A DNA stretch of 12,657 bases, taken from positions 1 through 12,657 of the forward strand of contig JAUUZB010000023.1 in NCBI GenBank assembly GCA_030590185.1, given 5' to 3'. Shown piece by piece: positions 9,201-12,657 of the stretch (positions within the stretch are counted from its first letter, which is position 1; every line of letters starts with the position of its first letter). Under the pieces are notes generated by a model, which was not told where the DNA came from, made no database searches, and saw only the letters and a program-made list of their open reading frames with translations. The position numbers were made by a program, and so were the translations under genes. Source of the DNA: Deltaproteobacteria bacterium. Its GTDB lineage: Bacteria > Myxococcota > XYA12-FULL-58-9 > JAUUZB01.

Positions 9201-9509
9201 CAAGGTGCCCATCGGCGTGGCTACGCCGTCGTCGCCGTGCAGGGGGCGGTGGACCGTGGCCCCACGGTAATGGTCCACGGTGCCGAGGTGTCGATTGGCG
9301 CCGGCGATGGCGTCGAGCTCCGTGGCGGCTTGAGCTAGCACCGCGTCACGTACCTGGACGGCCGGGAGATCGGTGCTCTTGGCAACGTCGGCGATGAGCT
9401 CGGCGACGCGAGGCAAGGGCACCGCCGCGAGGGAAGCAAAGCCGTGATCGGCAGCCCAGGCGTCAGCGGCCCGGTGCACGACGTTCATTGTTGGGGACGG
9501 AATCGGCAC
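6243..9509 (-). CDS. Large SNF2-type (superfamily 2) helicase/translocase with long unassigned N-terminus
   Basis: A 1088-residue protein. GTG 9509 is chosen over ATG 9488 because GGAGG sits 7-8 nt upstream of the GTG and nothing similar precedes the ATG. The ATPase core is in the second half: Q-like motif TYWQRKSLAWLEA (about 520-533), Walker A DTGMGKT (Lys550), motif Ia LVVGPPGLGGNFETEIRKF, Walker B DEAQ (636-639), motif IV-like KTRAALFSDSAEYV, motif V EGQNMQWANLGIHLDRD and motif VI QREGRIWRKGQ (990-1000, Arg994 and Arg997). The spacing and the motif Ia and VI wording are those of SNF2 ATPases, which translocate on double-stranded DNA. Motif III is degenerate (LTKSVMKD where LTGTPxxN is usual). 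A basic helical insertion lies around 745-830. Residues 1-515 are unassigned; about 410-470 (LYIRIPSNRAW to FGPENYKLVRDIVDDL) faintly recalls the HARP region of SMARCAL1-like proteins. Cytoplasmic. DNA repair, remodelling or defence are all possible. Confidence 0.9.
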   Translation of the reverse strand: MPIPSPTMNVVHRAADAWAADHGFASLAAVPLPRVAELIADVAKSTDLPAVQVRDAVLAQAATELDAIAGANRHLGTVDHYRGATVHRPLHGDDGVATPMGTLINARLGNRDPGVDPAAGDDAPARVALSRFNTIFHETAEDFEATRVVVTRQASKKTLRELSEACGKLLMLFNRLDGSRNDRQAKEEIVRLYDNLLSGTARRKGVFLTKSTPDKPVASFLLADDGGANLPDAISSRGRDVLGAGSSLATDAATGRTFVLDYQGQVTEVATIAEFVQRRDEQFEIADDADVIAGDPKALAEMRSLTDRELARLGGEPKYVSLLEDDKNELTRVYPTKWARDSGDLLTRRVVCDGPFAGIFLDDLVHELTRRRGQGNDFDPRRGELPTTPKHGEPFITTTTLRERGEKRQKLYIRIPSNRAWTETRRSLRRLSELEPSVKYKKGSENTTFIFGPENYKLVRDIVDDLILNGPATRMLEGYFAELTRVEIASSDAALGKHSAAAIGGFRTELKGSDGKARDFELTYWQRKSLAWLEARGNKGVIALDTGMGKTLIAIGMMLELRERKDEKRPFLVVGPPGLGGNFETEIRKFCTPAVAKDLLEKLVVMDYREFSRAQRKGEHDGEPFAPEQFGAVFFDEAQWIKNRRWVGGASALAFEHPHKVVLTKSVMKDSVDDVFTLSCIANNVDLNDRAAGKEYRYMMRKFRNLYTNVVGGRTVGVKEEVELAPGDFIDPKHSMHAFIKANFLHADKRIDDTRLPRFSLSTETMKMRPKMEKEYRVKTKRIAKLMRGMVSLYRDQGVSREYIDARGRTRRELNPLARNKRIAKMFGRDLRALINEVNDLGNNRAKLDRAAELVWKHLDAKPKTRAALFSDSAEYVRASALRLSEKIPGKIHAACLRKEIRFYQNGKELKEIGGHRLPFKPKGYTADSGRAYDAATWHKFVLDQVIAPQAEIATATLFGPSYQEGQNMQWANLGIHLDRDTWSRQNTEQREGRIWRKGQKQPVSFYNLDWVYRRPQDEFDRSLDEVRALYEKVSGQIFHDIIVVPQAMELGEEWAGVREPDDLRLDTSVLEYALVPSLRNAAERGGY

Positions 9510-9516
9510 TGCGCGA

Positions 9517-9521
9517 CCTCC
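9517..9521 (-). promoter_or_regulatory. Shine-Dalgarno site of the helicase gene
   Basis: On the minus strand GGAGG (9521-9517) precedes GTG 9509-9507 by 7 nt. It decides between that GTG and the ATG seven codons later (9488), which has no purine-rich site before it. Confidence 0.7.
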
Positions 9522-9590
9522 ACCACGTAGCTTCTGCCCGCGTCAACACGCGCGTCGGTATTGGTTCCGTTCGCGTACGAGAGGGGCTGC

Positions 9591-9648
9591 TGCCAGGTGG
9601 GCTATCCTATGAGGCTGGAAGTATTCGCAGAATCGCGTGCACCTGGCA
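9591..9648. promoter_or_regulatory. Inverted repeat in the helicase upstream region
   Basis: TGCCAGGTG (9591-9599) and CACCTGGCA (9640-9648) are perfect inverted copies separated by 40 nt. The pair lies 82-139 nt upstream of the helicase start codon, where a promoter is expected. It may be an operator. A longer version of the right arm recurs upstream of the GH16 gene. No binding protein can be named. Confidence 0.35.
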
Positions 9649-9722
9649 AGACCGTAGGGGCCGGCCGGATCAGTCGGTGAATTCCCTGAGATTGCGATGG
9701 GATGGAGGCTCAGGTACCGGAC

Positions 9723-9768
9723 GCGACATCGCCCTTGGACGTGGGTTCGTCCAAGGGCGCGCTGTCGC
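9723..9768 (-). terminator. Long hairpin downstream of the cold shock gene
   Basis: CGCCCTTGGACG (9730-9741) pairs perfectly over 12 bp with CGTCCAAGGGCG (9748-9759) around the 6-nt loop TGGGTT. After a small internal loop (1 nt against 3 nt), GCGACA (9723-9728) pairs with TGTCGC (9763-9768). This 18-bp composite stem starts 52 nt after the cold shock stop codon. A smaller hairpin (GGGCG 9773-9777 / CGCCC 9784-9788) lies between. A role as transcription terminator or 3' end protector for the cold shock mRNA is likely, though no T run follows on the minus strand. Confidence 0.55.
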
Positions 9769-9820
9769 CTTCGGGCGCGGTGCCGCCCTCGGCCGGTCTG
9801 AATGCTAAAGAGAAACTGAG

Positions 9821-10018
9821 CTAGGTTGGGCGCACGTTCTCAGCGCGCGGACCCTTGGGCCCATGACCTTCCACGTATTCGACCGTCTGGCCCTCGTGCA
9901 GCTCGTCAAAGTTCACGCCTTCGACCGCAGAGCGGTGGAAGAAAAGATCCGCGTCGTCACATTTGATGAATCCGAAACCCTTGTCAGAGACGAGCTTCTT
10001 GATCGTTCCTTGTGGCAT
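9821..10018 (-). CDS. CspA-family cold shock domain protein
   Basis: A 65-residue single cold shock domain (OB fold) that binds single-stranded RNA and DNA and typically acts as an RNA chaperone in the cytoplasm. RNP1 is KGFGFI (about 13-18) and RNP2 is LFFHRS (about 25-30). The domain closes with GPKGPRAENVRPT, the usual C-terminal pattern. The Trp-Phe of the classical GxVKWFN opening is replaced here (GTIKKLVSDKGFGFI). The ATG start is supported by AGAGGA 8 nt upstream (10032-10027). It is a stand-alone gene divergent from the GH16 gene, with a long hairpin after it. Family assignment is secure. Whether it is cold-induced cannot be told from the sequence. Confidence 0.95.
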   Translation of the reverse strand: MPQGTIKKLVSDKGFGFIKCDDADLFFHRSAVEGVNFDELHEGQTVEYVEGHGPKGPRAENVRPT

Positions 10019-10248
10019 GGCCGTGTTCCTCTTTCACAATCCAAATACGCCCCAAATGCGGGGCTCGGAAGATTCCGTCCGCATCCTCTACCCTTTATGC
10101 CTGGGAGAAGCACGAACATTTCCGTGGTTTTCGTGGACCTGGCTGCGATGCGTCGAGGGGAGCCTTGGCAGGAGAGCGTGGACCTGGCAAGCTAGGGGGG
10201 CTCGGAGTGTCACTAGAATAGCCCGATCCGCAACATCAGGAGTCCCCC
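10019..10248. promoter_or_regulatory. Divergent promoter region of cold shock and GH16 genes
   Basis: This 230-nt gap must hold promoters for both directions. Towards the cold shock gene, the leader contains GCCCC (10049-10053) / GGGGC (10060-10064), a 5-bp hairpin with a 6-nt loop, and the AGAGGA ribosome-binding site. Towards the GH16 gene, TAGAAT (10214-10219) resembles a -10 element but lacks a good -35 partner. CGTGGACCTGGC occurs twice in direct orientation (10132-10143 and 10177-10188). Confidence 0.4.
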
Positions 10249-10251
10249 GTG
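10237..10251 (+). promoter_or_regulatory. Shared translation-start sequence, copy 1
   Basis: CAGGAGTCCCCCGTG contains the Shine-Dalgarno AGGAG (10238-10242), a 6-nt spacer TCCCCC and the GTG start of the GH16 gene. The identical 15 nt open the downstream subtilase gene (11623-11637). It fixes the GH16 start at 10249. Confidence 0.75.
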
Positions 10252-11454
10252 GTCGTACGCAATGATCCCGACGCTCGGCCCCGCGTCGAGAACCTCGGAA
10301 ACCAGATCGACCACGGCACCCTCGGGGTCAACCCGTCGGCCACCTCAAACACCGCCGCGCCGGCCACCGGGACCGGAGACAGCCTCGAGCTCCGGTCGCG
10401 GTCGGTGGATCTCAACGGCCCGGGGCAATCTCGACTGACCCTGGATCCGATGGCCGCCCCGCTGACCAGGGCATCTGCGACCGCCGGGGCCGAGGCCGTC
10501 GCCTACAAGGACCACGATCCCATCCCTGGGGACAGCGACACCACCTACATCAATGAGCCGCGCACCTGGGTCGGGAAGGCGGCCAAGGCCGTCGGCGGGT
10601 GGTTCAAGGAGTCCTTCTTCCAGACGCGCTTCTGGCTCAAGGCCAAGCTCGGGGGGCTCCCCAGCGTCAATGAGCTGTCGGATCCGGCCAACGATCCTCG
10701 CTTCGTCAAGACCCTCGACGTGACCTTCGACGTCACCCCCGCCAACCCCGATGGCATCGACGACGCCCTGTGGGGGAGCACCGACGGCGACTACTACTGG
10801 GACCGCACCCTCTACGGCGGCGAATACGGCTCCGGCGAGCTGCAGATCTACACCCGGGACGGCAACCGGGTGGTGGATGGCGTCCTCTACCAAACCGCCA
10901 CCAAAACACCGGTCGCCCACGCCGACTTCGAGTCGGGCGGCATCACCACCAACGGTCGCTTCGAGCAGCAGTACGGGCGCTTCGACATCGTCTGCAAGAT
11001 GCCCAAGGGTGGCGGACAATGGCCGGCCTTTTGGTTGTTGACGAGCATGGAGAACCAGCCCAACGGGCACATCGCCGAGATCGACGTCTTCGAGCACCTC
11101 ACCAACAAACCGAACAAGATGATGTTCACCAACCACTGGGGGATGAACTACGGCTCCGACAACCACGAGATGGACGGGGGCAACGTCACGGGGTTCAAGC
11201 CCCAGGATGAGTACTGCCGCTACACCATCGAATGGACGCCGACCGAGCTGGTCTGGAAGGTCAACGACGTCGTCGTGGCCCGCAATCGCTCCGGGATCCC
11301 GCGCGAGAAGATGTACCTGCTCGTCAACAACGCGGTGGGCGGTTGGGGAGCGCCGGTGCCGGACAACTTCGATCAGCTCTCGGAGGACGACCGCACCTTC
11401 AAGGTGAAGTCGATCCAGGTCTATCAGTGGGCGGAGCCGCCCGAGGAGCCGTAG
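10249..11454 (+). CDS. GH16 family glycoside hydrolase (beta-glucanase/laminarinase type)
   Basis: A 401-residue protein starting at GTG 10249. The catalytic motif is EIDVFE: Glu277 (nucleophile), Asp279 and Glu282 (acid/base), the ExDxxE form with beta-bulge found in the laminarinase-like branch of GH16. Other family signs are GGITTNGRFEQQYGRFDIVCKMP before it, GGGQWPAFWLL, and WTPTELVWKVNDVVV with the closing strand FKVKSIQVYQW. The catalytic domain spans about 155-395. The first 140 residues are rich in Thr, Ala, Ser, Gly and Pro, look disordered, and contain no hydrophobic signal peptide, which is unusual for an enzyme acting on an extracellular polysaccharide. Beta-1,3- or mixed-linkage glucan is the likely substrate, inferred from motif type only. 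It is followed after 180 nt by a subtilase gene with the same ribosome-binding sequence. Confidence 0.9.
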   Translation: MVVRNDPDARPRVENLGNQIDHGTLGVNPSATSNTAAPATGTGDSLELRSRSVDLNGPGQSRLTLDPMAAPLTRASATAGAEAVAYKDHDPIPGDSDTTYINEPRTWVGKAAKAVGGWFKESFFQTRFWLKAKLGGLPSVNELSDPANDPRFVKTLDVTFDVTPANPDGIDDALWGSTDGDYYWDRTLYGGEYGSGELQIYTRDGNRVVDGVLYQTATKTPVAHADFESGGITTNGRFEQQYGRFDIVCKMPKGGGQWPAFWLLTSMENQPNGHIAEIDVFEHLTNKPNKMMFTNHWGMNYGSDNHEMDGGNVTGFKPQDEYCRYTIEWTPTELVWKVNDVVVARNRSGIPREKMYLLVNNAVGGWGAPVPDNFDQLSEDDRTFKVKSIQVYQWAEPPEEP

Positions 11455-11634
11455 GGCCTGGCTCGCTCTTCGTCTTCGCCCGCCTGCCCGTCCCGCCTCG
11501 TCAATCGCGCGGCCTCACCCACGGGGCGAAATCGCCCACGCGGCGCCATCGCCACGGGCTCAGGATCGCGTCCTACCGTTGGCTAGGTACGCAAAAACTG
11601 ATAGCAGACCCGAAACGTCAGACAGGAGTCCCCC
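11455..11634. other. 180-nt spacer between GH16 and subtilase genes
   Basis: It begins with a pyrimidine-rich stretch. GGGCG (11524-11528) pairs with CGCCC (11533-11537) around AAAT, a compact hairpin without a T tract that may end the GH16 transcript. Further on, TTGGCT (11579-11584) and the A-rich, TGATAG-containing stretch before 11607 are a weak promoter candidate for the subtilase gene. Confidence 0.35.
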
Positions 11635-11637
11635 GTG
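11623..11637 (+). promoter_or_regulatory. Shared translation-start sequence, copy 2
   Basis: CAGGAGTCCCCCGTG is identical over 15 nt to the start region of the GH16 gene. AGGAG (11624-11628) is the Shine-Dalgarno, TCCCCC the spacer and GTG 11635 the start codon of the subtilase gene. In both copies CCCGA precedes it by 9 or 10 nt. Confidence 0.75.
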
Positions 11638-12657
11638 CATAGACTCATCCTCCCGTTGGCCGTCCTGCTCCCTAGCCTCGCCCTTGCCGAGGTCCCCATG
11701 CCCCTCGCGGGTGTGAATTGCGATGACGAGAGCCCCCGGGACGGATGGATCGACGACATCGGCGACTGCCCGGACGACTTCGTGCGGTGCCTCGGCTACG
11801 CGACGCAGATCACCTGCCTCGACCACAAGGAATGTAGCTGGAACACCGACAACAGCACCTGCGAGGGGTCCTACTGGGACTTCATCTCCTACATCCCTTA
11901 TCGCTGGCGCGCCCGGATGGCGGAGGCGGTGGAGCTCGAGCTGGGGGCCGGCATGCACGCCGACCGCGCCTGGCAGCGGGAGACGGGACGCTGGGACACC
12001 CTGATCGCGGTGATGGACAGCGGTATCCGCTGGCGCGAGACCGATCTCCAAAACAAACACTACCTCAACCGGGGTGAGCTGCCGATCCCTTGGGACGTCA
12101 CCGACAGCGACTGCGCCGGCCGCGTCCAGGATGACAACCTGCTCTGCCCCGATCCGGATGCCTACGACTGCAACCTCGACTGCGTGTTCAACATCCAGGA
12201 CTTCATCAACGACTCACGGGTGCACGCCACCATGAGTAACGATCCGGACCTCTACTGCCTCGACACCTACAACTTCGCCACCGACACGCCCTACACCAAC
12301 ACCTTCCTGGAGCCCTCGGATCTAATCTGCGCGTTTGCCGACGGCGTGGACGATGACGACGGCGGCAACGGCAACGGCTACATCGACGACATCTCCGGTT
12401 GGGATTTCCTGTGGGACGACCCGAACCCCCACGACGACACCGACTTCGGCCATGGTAGCGGCGAGGCCAAGGACTCGGCCGCCGAGGGGAACAACGGCGG
12501 TGGGCTGCCCGGCGTCTGTCCGAGCTGCGCGGTGATCTCGGTGCGGGTCGGCGACTCCTTCGTGGTCGACACCAACAACTGGGCCAACGGGGCGATCTTC
12601 GCGGTCGACTCCGGCGCCAAGGTTTTGCAGTCCGCGGTCGGCGCGATCAACAACCCC
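11635..12657 (+). CDS. Secreted subtilisin-like serine protease (S8), 3' end outside window
   Basis: The frame from GTG 11635 stays open to the last base (341 codons), so only the N-terminal part is present. A signal peptide HRLILPLAVLLPSLALA with cleavage after ALA is clear. A Cys-rich segment (six Cys) follows, then DRAWQRETGRWDTLIAVMDSG, matching the subtilase region around the catalytic Asp (Asp128). The catalytic His is His273 in DFGHGSGEAKDSAAEGNN, preceded by the common subtilase wording NGNGYIDDISGWDF. The usual HGTH is HGSG here. CAVISVRVGD fits the strand after the His helix. The catalytic Ser lies beyond the window. About 144 residues separate Asp and His, much more than in typical subtilisins, because of a Cys-rich insertion (six Cys). 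Likely exported and degrades or processes extracellular protein. Confidence 0.88.
   Translation, partial: MHRLILPLAVLLPSLALAEVPMPLAGVNCDDESPRDGWIDDIGDCPDDFVRCLGYATQITCLDHKECSWNTDNSTCEGSYWDFISYIPYRWRARMAEAVELELGAGMHADRAWQRETGRWDTLIAVMDSGIRWRETDLQNKHYLNRGELPIPWDVTDSDCAGRVQDDNLLCPDPDAYDCNLDCVFNIQDFINDSRVHATMSNDPDLYCLDTYNFATDTPYTNTFLEPSDLICAFADGVDDDDGGNGNGYIDDISGWDFLWDDPNPHDDTDFGHGSGEAKDSAAEGNNGGGLPGVCPSCAVISVRVGDSFVVDTNNWANGAIFAVDSGAKVLQSAVGAINNP

Larger units (their letters stand above)
9510..9820. other. 311-nt spacer between cold shock and helicase genes
   Basis: No convincing gene. A plus-strand open frame crosses it but has Arg/Gly-rich composition, overlaps the helicase start region and follows no clear ribosome-binding site. 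The spacer holds the helicase ribosome-binding site, a 9-bp inverted repeat (9591-9599 / 9640-9648) where the helicase promoter should lie, and a long hairpin (9723-9768) downstream of the cold shock gene. On the minus strand TAGGAT (9608-9603) is a possible -10 element, but no good -35 lies at the right distance. Confidence 0.5.

Noticed and set aside
9488..9808. Plus-strand open frame of 106 codons between helicase and cold shock genes
   Set aside because: It is Arg/Gly-rich, has no ribosome-binding site, overlaps the helicase start region and runs through the long hairpin. No family resemblance.
10345..11166. Minus-strand open frame opposite the GH16 gene
   Set aside because: Codon-aligned antisense of a GC-rich gene with intact catalytic residues; Val/Gly/Leu-rich translation with no domain.
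11560..12060. Minus-strand and short out-of-frame plus-strand frames over the subtilase start
   Set aside because: The plus frame from GTG 11635 has a signal peptide, a ribosome-binding site and both visible subtilase catalytic motifs, and stays open to the window end.

Overview
The window is GC-rich, densely coding bacterial DNA with strong G/C preference at third codon positions. It is dominated by exported or cell-envelope proteins. One gene combines calcium-binding FG-GAP/VCBS repeats, thrombospondin type 3 repeats and a C-terminal GGCSC / hydrophobic segment / Arg-rich tail of the MYXO-CTERM kind. That combination, with a Cys-rich subtilase and a GH16 enzyme, points to Myxococcota or a related former deltaproteobacterial lineage. 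This is an inference from protein style; no rRNA or other marker gene is present.

Layout. (1) 1-5882, plus strand, envelope genes: a large repeat protein whose 5' end lies outside the window (1-2967), a spacer with a possible minus-strand gene remnant (3016-3336), a probable lipoprotein (GTG start at 3401, ends 4537) and, 43 nt later, a protein with a signal peptide, a TolB/CsgG-like N-terminal domain and a predicted beta-barrel (4581-5882). (2) 6001-10018, minus strand: a CspA-family cold shock protein (10018 to 9821), a 311-nt spacer with a long hairpin, a 1088-residue SNF2-type helicase (9509 to 6243) and a small 80-residue protein whose GTG start shares one base with the helicase stop codon. 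(3) 10249-12657, plus strand, hydrolases: a GH16 glycoside hydrolase with no visible signal peptide, then a secreted S8 subtilase cut off by the window end. These two share an identical 15-nt Shine-Dalgarno-to-start sequence.

The plus-strand genes fit a predatory or polymer-degrading surface lifestyle: displayed adhesin-like repeats, envelope lipoprotein and barrel, glucanase and protease. The minus-strand block is unrelated: nucleic-acid proteins, with the helicase and small protein probably made as a translationally coupled pair. That pair is the best candidate here for an undescribed system, because roughly the first 515 residues of the helicase match no family I can name with confidence, its motif III is degenerate, and the partner is unknown. 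I saw no tRNA, rRNA, CRISPR array, insertion sequence or integrase.
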